Made by a program: the position numbers and the translations under genes. From contig NC_047066.1 of the NCBI RefSeq assembly GCF_902459465.1, positions 19,595,047 through 19,659,046 of the forward strand: a DNA stretch of 64,000 nt. Direction: 5' to 3'. Numbering within the stretch: position 1 is the first letter of the stretch; each line of letters opens with the position of its first letter. Below are positions 46,597-58,387 of the stretch, one piece after another. The notes under the pieces were generated by a model. It did no database searches and was not told the origin of the DNA. It saw only the letters and a list, made by a program, of their open reading frames with translations. The DNA is from Asterias rubens (lineage: Eukaryota; Echinodermata; Asteroidea; Forcipulatida; Asteriidae).

Positions 46597-49203
46597 ATCC
46601 GCCACGAAAACAATAAAGTAAATAAAGTGCAAACAAACAAACAAAAACAATTCAGTGTGGGAAAAAGTTATGCTGACGTTTGCAATATTTACATGTTTTT
46701 TTAACTGCACTTTGTTACTTTTGCAGTCAAGTTATTAACCCCGAGTTGAAACTGGGATTGTATGGAGATTTTCGGGAAAGTCCCCATGACGTAATGTCTC
46801 ATTTGATTTAGCCTGTAGACGAAAACAAATCGAGGGGAAAACATTTGGAAAAAAAACCGGACCCCACGCCGTAATTTTTTAAAGCCCCCCCCCCCCTTTG
46901 TTTTCTGGCTACAACTTTGCTTGCAAAATACGATTATCGCCCCCACCCGAGCTGGCTTGGGTCTTTTTGAACTGGAAGGATCAGGGTTGGACGGTTTCCA
47001 ATAACTCGTCAGCAGTTTCACGAAGTGCCACTTCAAACACTAAAACAAATCGGAAGGAAAATGCACGATTTCAACTATTTGGGTAAATTCGTTGAACGCT
47101 ATATCTAACGAACGAAGTTATGGGTCTCAAATCGTATAGGCTCTGAATAATGTTAAGTTGGTGAAAGGCTCGCCTCCCAAGAACAATTAAACCATTAAAA
47201 ACCATAGCGTTTTATGACAGAAGAGCCAAAAATAGTTTGTTATATCTCTTATACGCGACTGCTTTGATGGCACAGTGTGGCTCCAGTACGGCAGGAAATT
47301 CTGTGTATGGCTGGTAATTGGCGAACTGGGTTATGTCAACTTCTTCTGATAGCGCCCTCTTTTGAATCAATCTTCTCTACTCCATCATGCCAATTTCCCA
47401 TTTATATTGGGGACAGAATCTCCGGGACAGAATTCCCTTGGGACACCCGCGGCTTTGGCATTTTCACGAATTAAAGACAGTGGACACTATTGGTAATTGC
47501 CAAAGACCAGTCTTCTCACTTGGTGTATCCAAACATATGCATAAAATAACAAACCTGTGGAAATTTGAGCTCGATTGGTCTTCGGAGTTGCGAGATAACT
47601 ATGAAACAAAAAAACGCCCTTGTCACACAAAGTTGTGTGCTTTCAGATGCTTGATTTCGAGACCTCAAATTCTAAACTTGAGGTCTCAAAATCAAATTTT
47701 GTAGAAAATTACTTCTTTCTCGAAAACTACGTCACTTCAGAGGGAGCCGTTTCTCACAGTGTATTATACCATCAACCTCTCCCCATTACTCGTTACCAAG
47801 TGAGGTTTATGCTGATAAATATTTTGAGTAATTACCAATAGTGTCCACTGACTTTAAGTGCCAACCACTTTGATCGCAATATTTTACGAAAGGCGAAAAA
47901 CCCCACCCAAAGATGTCATAAAGTGCCGGCAAAAAAGACCGTATAGATTTTTGTGGCAAATTAGGCAACAGTAAGGCTATTTTTTGTTTTTTAATCAACA
48001 ACAGTTTACATAATACGTGTTATTAAGCGTGACAGACATTGACATAATAGCACTCATTATAATATAAACCAATTGCCTATTCTTTCGCATTGCATTGTTC
48101 ATCGGTATGCAAACTGGATTGTGACATTAGTGAGTATAAGTTTTGTATAGGGTCTAGTACCGTATTATCGTAAAAATATATAGGCCTATCTTAAAATTCC
48201 AAATGTAAAACGACCAAAGTTGGAGTGTTTTATTGTAGGCCTATGTGTAAAGTTGCTGGACTCGTATTAAAAGTAGGCGGGGCGTCGGAAGCTTTCTATC
48301 GCAACTGATGTCAAGGGGAGCCGCGTATACTTGTTATGAGGCAAACCTGGACATATTCTTTCAGTCCTATGCCAATGGGCAAACAACTCCGAAGTGATGG
48401 CAATTTAAGGTCGGGACCTAATATCCCGCAATGTTCATTTCCGACTCCCTGTACCCCCGGAACTATTTAGGGTAGAATTTTGTAGACCCCCCCCCCCCAT
48501 ATTTTATGCTTTGTGTGAATTTTTTAGTTAATTATGTTAATTTATTGGTTACATGAATTTCTTCATGGATTGTGTGTCCCTCGAGTAAATGTATACCCCA
48601 CATACACCCCACTCCCACTCAAGTATCTAAGGAGCTGAATGCACATTCCGATTTTCTCAGGGGAGTCAAGGGATGTTTTAGAAACAAAACTCGGATGTAA
48701 AATCTCCTCGAAATTGAATGTTTGAAGTTGAAATTTAAACATTACTTCCCTGAGAAAACAAAACAAGGGTCACTATTATTAGGTCACATGCACGAAACGA
48801 AGACACATGGCTAAAGCGGGGGAAACAATATTTCCCTTCGCCATGTGTAAACGCGTCCATGGAGCTATACCACCGGGATTAGGCTATTATTTAGAAAGAA
48901 AACCACATAGCGCTGCCCCCCCCCCCCATTTACCCAAATGGGCGGTATGTATCCAGTGCACTGTTCATTGCTCATTATTCAGAACTGGGCGTACGCCAAA
49001 TGGAATAATTAGGTACCCATGTGACACGTACAGGCTTATCAGATGCGGCCTACTGCACACCCATGGACGAATTTTTTAGGTTTCCGTATGTCCTTTCGTT
49101 TACGTTCTGGTACATCCCTAGTGGGACCGGGCCTTTAGTCCCTAATTATTGTAGTTTTTTTTTAAGAGGAACATCAGATTCGGAAACTGAATCTTACAAC
49201 GTC
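46597..49203. other. intergenic part of unit 1
   Basis: Apart from the family 1 MITE at 47,471 I see only short frames. They recur in unit 2 because the duplication is recent, so conservation is not evidence of coding. Poly-C runs lie near 46,886, 48,488 and 48,918. Confidence 0.5.
47471..47857 (+). mobile_element. family 1 MITE, unit 1
   Basis: ATTAAAGACAGTGGACACTA at the left and GTCCACTGACTTTAAGTG at the right, TTAA on both sides. It has an orthologous copy at 56,659, so it predates the duplication. Confidence 0.85.
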
Positions 49204-52200
49204 CTAAACATCCGGATGGGATGTCTTGTCCGACTCTGGATGGGATGTCTTGTCCGACTCGAGGTAGTGAGGCCATGTTCGGATCTCTTTATAGAGGGTC
49301 TCGCCTGGGCAGTCTGTGGGGCCGAGTTGCCTGACATCACGGTGGCCACGAAGGACGTATCTTGAGGTCATGTAGCCTGACTTGGCACCACACTCATTCA
49401 GATCCTTTAAAACCTGAAGTACACCGGGGGTTGGCTGTAGAAATAAAATAAAATACGAGCTGTATGTTAAAATGTATGTCTTCTGGTTTAATAGTGACTT
49501 CGTATCATATCTGTCACTGAGACCTACTTCTTGAGCACAATGTAATGGTTTGCCAATCTTTGTCAGTGGGCCCTTTTACATGCGTTACACAACGCACGGG
49601 ACCAACGGCTTTACGTCCTATCCGAAGGACGAAGCATCGTGGTTAAGTGTCTTGCTTAAGGACATGGGTATCACGACTGGAACTCGAACCCACACTGTTC
49701 ATCAGAGTGATAGAGTTTGAATCCGGTGCTCTTAAAGCCATTGGACACTTTCGGTAAACAGTGTTGTCAAAAGGCCCACACTTCGTGTATCACAACTTAT
49801 ATATAAAATAACAAACCTGTGAAAATTTAGGCTCAATCGGTCATCGGAGTCGGGAGAAAATAACGGGAAAATCCACCCTTGTTTCCGCACGTTTCGCCGT
49901 GTCATGACGTGTTTAAAATAAACCGGTAATTCTCGATATCGAGAATGAATAATTGTTTTAATGTTTTCTCAAAAAGTAAAGCATTTCATGGAATAATATT
50001 TCAAGAGAAGTCTTTCACCATTACCTTCTGTAAACCTTGTAAGTTATTTGTAAATCTGTGAATTTTTTTTCTGTTTCGAAAGTGTCCAATGGCTTGAACC
50101 GCTAGGCCAAGGCACGCTGTAACTTTATTACTTATGATAAACATTAATTTAAGAATGAGTAGACTATTCTTTATACCAGGATGTCATTGTAGTTTCCGAT
50201 GATGGATGTGCCGATTGAGTGACTGTTGTAATAAGTAGATCCAGCGTGTGCTCCTACTGTGTCCCAACCACGCCCTATGTAAACTTTCTCATCACCACCG
50301 ATCAGAAAGTTGTATGCTATGTCATCCCATCCTTGGATATAACAATCAAAAACATGGAATATTAATACCTTTTGCCAGGCCTGATATACTTCACGGATTG
50401 GTGCCGTTGAAGCTTCAGTATAAATCAGGTCTGGAATTACACCCAGGCCACGGAGGCCATTGCCTCCGTTGCCCCTGGTCTTGGCCTTGGTGCCCCTTCA
50501 AAATGTTTCCCATTGACTTTCAGATTTGTCATTGGAAGTGCCCTTTGCAAACTGTATTGCCCTTCCAAAGATGAAATTCCAGGCCTGAGAAAATAGTGTA
50601 CATGCCATGGTGCCCTTGCCCTTTCAAAAACGAACCAACAGGCCTGTAATGCCACATGGTGTTTCATGTGATCTGAACAAAGGTATTTTTTAAGGCTACA
50701 ACTTGGAAATCCCAAACAACAATTTTACTTCAGTGCTTGGTCCATCCAATAATTGAAAATGTTTTGAACTTGTTTTTAACTCACTGTTGATCCTTCAGTT
50801 GTACATGCATGCTTTGGTTTTATGGCTAGTATACTTGGTTCACATTGACTATTGTTTTTACAGTGAACTGTGTAGGGAATTATTGTACAATAGTGTATAA
50901 TTATTATATTATATCAATATAAACCACAAGGGAAACTGACTGGGTAAATTTTGAAATGATTTTGGGGGTTGAACAAAGAATTGACTAGAGTGGGATTCGA
51001 ACCAACGACCTCTGGATTAACGTGCACGTTAATCCGGAGGTCGTTGGTTCGAATCCCACTCTAGTAAATTCTTTGTTCCAAAATCCGGAGGTCGTTGGTT
51101 CGAATCCCACTCTAGTCAATTTTTAACCCAAAAAATCATGATTATATTATATATAAACACAGTATATCTAAAGGTATACAGGCCTGGAGTTTCATCTTTG
51201 AATGAATGGGGCAAATCAATTTAAATGTTTGCAAAGGGGCACTTCCATCCAGTGGAAAATCTTTTAGTCAAAGGGACAATTTGAAGGGGCACCAAGGCTA
51301 TGATCAGGGGCAATGGACTGGAGGCCATGGCCTCCATCCAGGAACAGTGTGTAATTCAAGGACTGTGTTAATAGAGAAAGTCTAATTATGTAATATTGAA
51401 GTCACCTCGTGTCACCATGTGGAAGTGTTGGAAGGATCGCATAAGTTTTGAGCACTCTTCTTGGGTTGAGCACTGCTTTGAGGCAGTGTGGTGGACCACT
51501 GAGTACCCGACTGGGAGCACCATGTCCTGCCGTTTCTTTGGGGGTATGGCACCCCACTCAGCTCTTGTGACGAAGGTCAAATTGCTGCAGGCGGGTTCTG
51601 TATTATGTAAATATCAGAGGAAAATAATCTGACTTGGGTTTGAAAGTTACGGGGGGGGGGGGAGGGGGGGCCACTTTTTACTGTTCTTGCCAACCCTCTC
51701 TTCCCACCTGTTTCACCACACTGTGTTACGTTTCTTCTCACAAAAAGGGTGCAGTTTTCAGAATAGGGTGAATGGGTTCTTTGCATGGTTGCAACAACAA
51801 GTTTTATTTTATAGCTATATAGCTATAAAACATTTAAAACGGAAAAAATTACTGTTACGCCTTCTAGCTGCTTGCCCCCAAAATGTTATATCTTGCTCTA
51901 GGCTTAGTGGCTCACATAATGAACATTATGTATGGTTCAACGCATAATATTTTACACTTGAATATCAACCAAACACATCATGAAGTACGTATGCGGTATG
52001 CGTGATGATGAGTTGTATCATGATTTAGCAAGTAAGGTTGAACTGCGGATTGAGTGACACGAAAGTTATCTTTCATTTATGTCATTGCGCAATAGATTGG
52101 GGATTCCCCGATTACGTTGTTGGGTTGGACTGTCTTAAATCGTTTTTTGTCCTCCTTCGATTAGGTTGATCATGGAGTCCGTGGGTTGATTTAGTGTAAT

Positions 52201-52658
52201 ATAAACCACGGAGGAAGGAATAAAAGCATAGTTTCAAACATAACTTCCCTGCAAAGATATGAACATTTGTAAACAATGTCCCGAAATCATGAAACTTCTC
52301 GACCGGTACTGCTTCCGCGTGCTCAGACTCTCTTGGCGGCCCTATACCTGTCCTTCCACTCGGAGGGACGGAGCTCCGCTAAGCCCCACTAGTGTCTCCC
52401 TGTGTTGCCCACCCCCACCTCGTACCACAGGCGGCCCAGGCCTTCCCAAATGCACTGCTGGGTTGTATGTACAATGTAAATAAAGTACAGTTAATGCCAG
52501 TACATAAAACAATACCAGCACTTACCTTTCTGCATTTTGATGTCGGCTTTCCCAGACATTGGATCGCCTGCCAACACACTGCTCACTTGTGAATAATACA
52601 GTATGCAAGCACTCAACATTAACGCCAAAGGTCGAATCCTGCCCGTATGATAATGCAT
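49204..52658 (-). CDS. peptidoglycan recognition protein B (236 aa), predicted zinc amidase
   Basis: Coding exons from 5': 52526-52658, 51406-51597, 50177-50331, 49204-49434; total 711 nt with phases 1, 1, 0. Exon 1 gives a leader (LALMLSACILYYSQVSSVLA) plus a short basic linker. The PGRP domain follows: FVTRAEWGAIPP, VVHHTA, Cys pair CSTQEEC, then [45 protein letters not shown] and TDCPG. The residues expected for zinc binding and amidase activity are all present. The C-terminal tail after WPHYLE has an eight-residue unit, SDKTSHPE, occurring about twice, absent from A and C. Intron 2 holds a tRNA-like palindrome and intron 3 a family 2 MITE. The enzyme is presumably secreted and acts on bacterial peptidoglycan. 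Confidence 0.92.
49732..50097 (+). mobile_element. family 2 MITE in PGRP-B intron 3
   Basis: CTTAAAGCCATTGGACACTT at the left and AAGTGTCCAATGGCTTGAAC at the right. The centre is ATTCTCGATATCGAGAAT, a perfect palindrome. Confidence 0.85.
50390..50650 (+). repeat. dispersed GCCTTGGTGCCCC-type repeat in PGRP-B intron 2
   Basis: CGGAGGCCATTGCCTCCGTT, CCTTGGTGCCCCTTCAAAA, GGAAGTGCCCTTTGCAAAC and CCTTGCCCTTTCAAAAACG, as in 11,700-11,880. Confidence 0.65.
50971..51118. repeat. 108-bp spacerless palindrome of tRNA-3'-half-like sequence plus a third copy
   Basis: Arms 50,971-51,024 and 51,025-51,078 are inverse with only two mismatches and meet at CGTG/CACG without a loop. The right arm carries GGAGGTCGTTGGTTCGAATC CCACTCTAG, a T-arm/B-box-like sequence. 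A further direct partial copy follows at 51,082-51,118. Confidence 0.85.
51180..51350 (-). repeat. dispersed repeat fragment (inverse of the GCCCC type)
   Basis: AGGCCTGGAGTTTCATCTTT, AAAGGGGCACTTCC, AGGGGCACCAAGGCTA and GGCCATGGCCTCCATCCAG are the complement blocks of the repeat at 50,390, inverted relative to it across the palindrome. Confidence 0.6.
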
Positions 52659-53660
52659 GGTTGAACAATACAGAGAAAAGGGTAGATTTTCAAGTGACAG
52701 TATGGCGTATTGAAGGACAAGTTTAAAATGGATGTCGCGAACTCGGCTATAGATTTTCAAGAGACAAATCAAACTGGACAACTATGAACATGAATCGCAA
52801 CTATTTTGGAATTTGTATGGTTGTTCGCAGTCTGTGCCAGCTAGTGACACTCATGAACAAAACCAACTCATTGGCCTTGCTTCAGTTTTCAAGTACTTCT
52901 ATGACAAAATGATATTCTTTGTTCCGTTCGGGGAATACCCGCGAGGGGCCCAATCCTGCTTTTGTCATGTGTGAACTGGATAGGAGGAAGTAACAGGCAA
53001 AAACATGCAAGTCTATATAAACTGTAGTGAATCGGGTAGAAGGTCGGGAAGCTATGTTCGGTTTGTACAGCACTGCCATTTCATCATGGAGGAAGTATAG
53101 CTCCTACAGAAAGTTTAAGGACTGATATCGAGTTTTATTGTGAAAGTAAAACTGAAGCTTTTGGTTTGAGACGTCGTCAAACACGCTGCACAATTTGAAG
53201 AAGTCCAGCTTTGAAGAATTTCCATCAATTCACAATGACACTCGTGTACGAAGTTCCAAACGTCATCTGCTTTGGGATTACAACTTTAAAATTGAAAACA
53301 CCCCCTCCATTGCCCTTTCTGAAAATTCAAACTTATTTATTGAAAACAATCAGGCTCACACTAAATCGTTATCTTAAAAATGTATAATTGCGTACACACG
53401 TTTACTCAAGATGCACTCTTTTTTTTTTACAAAAAAAGGCAATCGTTTCGTTAGAAAAATGTGACATCACCGTGTAGTTTATTAATTGCGGGAATTGTAT
53501 TAAAAAACCGCGCCTATAGTTTTTGTTTATGCTGTATGCCTAATTAGTTTGATGATTCAGGTTTTTAAATCCTAGAAAAATACACGAAAAACATAAAGCA
53601 ATCAATTTGTGAAAACAAGAAAAGAAATTGCGTACAATACGCTGAGACTTGAATAAGATC
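52659..53660. other. 5' flank of PGRP-B and 3' flank of PGRP-C
   Basis: A TATATA-containing motif for the minus strand lies near 53,012-53,020. A κB-like GGGGAATACCC lies at 52,930-52,940, repeated in unit 2 at 62,114-62,124. No additional exon is seen. Confidence 0.35.
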
Positions 53661-55660
53661 CTAAATATTGTAGGGCTCGAGGTAGTGAGGCCATGTTCGG
53701 ATCTCTTTATAGAGGGTCTCGCCTGGGCATTCCGTGGGACCGAGTTGCCTCACATCACGGTGGCCACGCAGGACGTATCTTGAGGTCATGTAACCTGACT
53801 TGGCCCCACACTCATTCAGATCCTTTAAAACCTGCAGAACCCCGGGACTTGGCTAGAAAGAGAACACATTGCAAACCGTTATTTATGATGTCATACTACG
53901 TAAACATTTACGTTTTCATGTTTTCCGCAACAACATTAATGTTAACTTTATACATAGGCACTGGAAACCTTTGGTAATAATATTGTAAAAGACAAGTATT
54001 CTCACTTGGTGGTGTATCCCAACATGATTATGTATGCAATAACAAATCTGTGAACACTTTGGTTCACTTTGTCATCGAAATAATTGCAAGAAAATAATGA
54101 CAGAAAAACGCCCTTGTCGCACAAATTTGTGTGCTTTCAGATGCCTGAGGAGAGATAGGCTTCAGTGTCCTGATCTTTCTCTGATTCAAATACTTGAGTG
54201 AGAAATTTTACCTCTTTCTCAAATACTACCTCACTTCAGAGGGTCGTTTCTCACAATGATTTATGTCTTCTATCTGGAGCTCTCCATTGCTAGTTACCTT
54301 GTAAGTGTTTATGCTGATACATATTTGAGTACTTTACCAAACGTGTTCAGAGCCCTTAAAAAATGTTTTTAGACCGGACTAACCAGGATTTTGGTGTAGG
54401 TTCCGATGATAGATGTGCCAATGGAGTGACTGTTGTAATAAATAGACCCAGCCTGTGCTCCTACTGTGTCCCAACCACGCCCTATGTAAACTTTCTCATC
54501 GCCTCCGATCAGAAAGTTGTATCCAATGTCATCCCAACCTTGGAATGACAAACAAAACATTGACCATAAAATAGGAAGCTACAATAAGATCTTATATCTT
54601 ATTGTACCTTGCGTGGTCTGCAACTTAATATACATTCTCAAATCTGAAAATAACATTGCTTTGCGTTTGTTTTTCTGAAGAATAATCTAATTTTGTGCTT
54701 TTGAAGGGAACTTGAACAATGCCTGTCTCAACCAACATCTTTGTGTTCAAAAAGAGCGACCGTGTACATTCAAGGGCCTTTCTGGCCGGCAAGACACATA
54801 TATGTCCTTATAAATTCAAGGTTCACACAAGAAATGAGCAAGTTTTATAGATGTACCAGTTCATTCATATCAAAAGTTGGTGAAATTCACAGTGCAGGCT
54901 CAATAACATGTAATTTTTTTTTAATGAGTTTCCCCATTGAGCTGAATACAAAACATGCTATCATGAAGTCCAGATCTTCTTCTAAAACTGTGTTGAGAGA
55001 TTCGCCTTTGTTTTAGAGCTATTACTTAGTATAGAGAGCGATATACATGTTTAGTTACCCACCTCGTGTCACCATGTGGAAGTGTTGGAAAGAGCGCATC
55101 AGTACTGAACAGTCTTTTAGGTTTGAGCACTGCTTTGAGGCAGTGTGATGGACCACGGCGTACCCGACAGGGAGCACCATGTCCTGCCGTTTCTTTGGGG
55201 GTATGGCACCCCACTGTGCTCTTGTGACGAAGGTCAAATTGCTGCAAGCAGGTTCTGAGGTTGATCATAGAAGGGGAAAGTTTTCAGTATATTCAAAAAT
55301 ACGCGTTGGCCGAGTATGGCTCACTGGACGACATCGATTACGAAAGTCACCGGATAGTACCTGGGCACGAGTACCAAGTATTAAGAGTACAGTGTGTTCA
55401 AGTACCAAGTACTCTTATAATCGAGTACCCATTTCCAACAGCAGAATACAAGTACTCAGATCTCCAAGTACGAGTTCCAGTATATGGGCCTTACAGTAAT
55501 ATAGCATAAATACTGCAAAAAGTCACTTATTGGTTATTGCCTTTATAGTATAATGTCAATGGATGATTAAAGTCTTTTTAAAAATGGATACACCCGAAAG
55601 AATGGATATCGAAAAACACCACCAACACCCAATGAAGCTGACTATTCGAAACAATATCAT
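53661..55660 (-). CDS. peptidoglycan recognition protein C (about 201 aa), predicted zinc amidase
   Basis: Certain exons: 55063-55254, 54384-54538, 53661-53852 (phases 1 and 0). They encode [75 protein letters not shown] and a tail ending WPHYLEPYNI. Catalytic His/Tyr/His/Cys are present; GAHA of B is GAQA here. The first exon is less sure. The best candidate, 55594-55660, encodes a hydrophobic leader (MILFRIVSFIGCWWCFSISI) and splices in phase 1 to exon 2, but its donor GTGTAT is weak. It sits only 125 bp from the duplication junction, so loss of the true first exon is the alternative. Intron 3 holds an old family 1 copy. Confidence 0.85.
53956..54358 (+). mobile_element. diverged family 1 copy in PGRP-C intron 3
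   Basis: GGCACTGGAAACCTTTGGTAAT, TCTCACTTGGTGGTGTATCC, CGCCCTTGTCGCACAAAT and CTTCAGAGGGTCGTTTCTCA follow family 1 order with many changes. The orthologue is at 63,140-63,545. Confidence 0.6.
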
Positions 55661-55785
55661 TTGATACAAAATAATATCATTTTAATAGTGAAGTGTAATA
55701 ATAAACAATTATTATGAAGCAGTGCGCATAAAGGTCTAAACCTACGGCCTATTATATATCCTGATTCTGCATCTGTCTAGCTTGA

Positions 55786-58387
55786 ATCCGCCACGAAAAC
55801 AATAAAGTAAATAAAGTGCAAACAAACAAACAAAAACAATTCAGTGTGGGAAAAAGTTATGCTGACGTTTGCAATATTTACATGTTTTTTTAACTGCACT
55901 TTGTTACTTTTGCAGTCAAGTTATTAACCCCGAGTTGAAACTGGGATTGTATGGAGATTTTCGGGAAAGTCCCCATGACGTAATGTCTCATTTGATTTAG
56001 CCTGTAGACGAAAACAAATCGAGGGGAAAACATTCGAGAAAAAAAACCGGACCCCACGCCGTAATTTTTTAAAGCCCCCCCCCCTTTGTTTTCTGGCTAC
56101 AACTTTGCTTGCAAAATACGATTATCGCCCCCACCCGAGCTGGCTTGGGTCTTTTTGAACTGGAAGGATCCGGGTTGGACGGTTTCCAATAACTCGTCAG
56201 CAGTTTCACGAAGTGCCACTTCAAACACTAAAACAAATCGGAAGGAAAATGCACGATTTCAACTATTTGGGTAAATTCGTTGAACGCTATATCTAACGAA
56301 CGAAGTTATGGGTCTCAAATCGTATAGGCTCTGAATAATGTTAAGTTGGTGAAAGGCTCGCCTCCCAAGAACAATTAAACCATTAAAAACCATAGCGTTT
56401 TATGACAGAAGAGCCAAAAATAGTTTGTTATATCTCTTATACGCGACTGCTTTGATGGCACAGTGTGGCTCCAGTACGGCAGGAAATTCTGTGTATGGCT
56501 GGTAATTGGCGAACTAGGTTATGTCAACTTCTTCTGATAGCGCTCTCTTTTGAATCAATCTCCTCTACTCCATCATGCCAATTTCCCATTTATATTGGGG
56601 ACAGAGTCTCCGGGACAGAATTCCCTTGGGACACCCGCGGCTTTGGCATTTTCACGAATTAAAGACAGTGGACACTATTGGTAATTGCCAAAGACCAGTC
56701 TTCTCACTTGGTGTATCCAAACATATGCATAAAATAACAAACCTGTGGAAATTTGAGCTCGATTGGTCTTCGGAGTTGCGAGATAACTATGAAACAAAAA
56801 AACGCCCTTGTCACACAAAGTTGTGTGCTTTCAGATGCTTGATTTCGAGACCTCAAATTCTAAACTTGAGGTCTCAAAATCTAATTTGTGGAAAATTACT
56901 TCTTTCTCGAAAACTACGTCACTTCAGAGGGAGCCGTTTCTCACAGTGTATTATACCATCAACCTTTCCCCATTACTCGTTACCAAGTGAGGTTTATGCT
57001 GATAAATATTTTGAGTAATTACTAATAGTGTCCACTGACTTTAAGTGCCAACCACTTTGATCGCAATGTTTTACGAAAGGCGAAAAACCCCACCCAAAGA
57101 TGTCATAAAGCGCCGGCCAAAAAGACCGTATAGATTTTTGTGGCAAATTAGGCAACAGTAAGGCTATTTTTTGTTTTTTAATCAACAACAGTTTACATAA
57201 TACGTGTTATTAAGCGTGACAGACATTGACATAATAGCACTCATTATAATATAAACCAATTGCCTATTCTTTCGCATTGCATTGTTCATCGGTATGCAAA
57301 CTGGATTGTGACATTAGTGAGTATAAGTTTTGTATAGGGTCTAGTACCGTATTATCGTAAAAATATATAGGCCTATCTTAAAATACCAAATGTAAAACGA
57401 ACAAAGTTGGAGTGTTTTATTGTAGGCCTATGTGTAAGTTGCTGGACTCGTATTAAAAGTAGGCGGGGCGTCGGAAGCTTTCTATCGCAACTGATGTCAA
57501 GGGGAGCCGCGTATACTTGTTATGAGGCAAATCTGGACATATTCTTTCAGTCCCATGCCAATGGGCAAACAACTCCGAAGTGATGGAAATTTAAGGTCGG
57601 GACCTAATATCCCGCAATGTTCATTTCCGACTCCCTGTACCCCCGGAACTATTTAGGGTAGAATTCTGTAGACCCCCCCCCCCATCTTTTATGCTTTGTG
57701 TGAATTTTTTAGTTTTATGTTAATTTATTGGTTACATGAATTTCTTCATGGATTGTGTGTCCCTCGAGTAAATGTATACCCCACATACACCCCACTCCCA
57801 CTCAAGTATCTAAGGAGCTGAATGCACATTCCGATTTTCTCAGGGGAGTCAAGGGATGTTTTAGAAACAAAACTCGGATGTAAAATCTCCTCGAAATTGA
57901 ATGTTTGAAGTTGAAATTTAAACATTACTTCCCTGAGAAAACAAAACAAGGGTCACTATTATTAGGTCACATGCACGAAACGAAGACACATGGCTAAAGC
58001 GGGGGAAACAATATTTCCCTTCGCAATGTGTAAACGCGTCCATGGAGCTATACCATCGGGATTAGGCTATTATTTAGAAAGAAAACCACATAGCGCAGCC
58101 CCCCCCCCCCATTTACCCAAATGGGCGGTATGTATCCAGTATACTGTTCATTGCTCATTATTCAGAACTGGGCGTACGCCAAATGGAATAATTAGGTACC
58201 CATGTGACACGTACAGGCTTATCAGATGCGGCCTACTGCACACCCATGGACGAAATTTTTAGGTTTCCGTATGTCCTTTCGTTTACGTTCTGGTACATCC
58301 CTAGTGGGACCGGGCCTTTAGTCCCTAATTATTGTAGTTTTTTTTTTAAGAGGAACATCAGATTCGGAAACTGAATCTTACAACGTC
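55786..58387. other. intergenic part of unit 2
   Basis: Matches 46,597-49,203 with few differences and holds the family 1 MITE at 56,659. No gene seen. Confidence 0.5.
56659..57044 (+). mobile_element. family 1 MITE, unit 2
   Basis: Orthologue of 47,471-47,857, with the same TTAA-flanked ends. Confidence 0.85.

Larger units (their letters stand above)
46596..55784. repeat. segmental duplication, unit 1 (~9.19 kb)
   Basis: From AATCCGCCACGAAAACAATA at 46,596 the sequence matches the sequence from 55,785 onward, collinear to the window end. The offset moves only from 9189 to 9183 through small indels. Differences are sparse single substitutions and homopolymer-length changes. The unit contains PGRP genes B and C, both on the minus strand. 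If the copies are strictly adjacent, unit 1 ends at 55,784. The left breakpoint is about 115 bp upstream of the PGRP-A start codon. Confidence 0.92.

Noticed and set aside
46361-46710. 91-codon frame upstream-extending the PGRP-A leader
   Set aside because: The longer start (MFALYLLYCF...) crosses the duplication breakpoint and is not needed. The Met at 46,480 directly precedes a normal leader.
50248-50715. Frames of 92-108 codons on both strands over PGRP-B exon 3 and the adjoining intron repeat
   Set aside because: The plus-strand frame is the antisense of PGRP exon 3 running into a dispersed repeat, and the minus-strand frame lies in that repeat. They recur at 59,434-59,901 only because of the duplication.
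50990-51118. Possible tRNA genes because of repeated GGTTCGAATCCCACT
   Set aside because: Only the 3' half (T-arm and part of the anticodon stem) is present and it is arranged as a palindrome; no 5' half with an A box was found.
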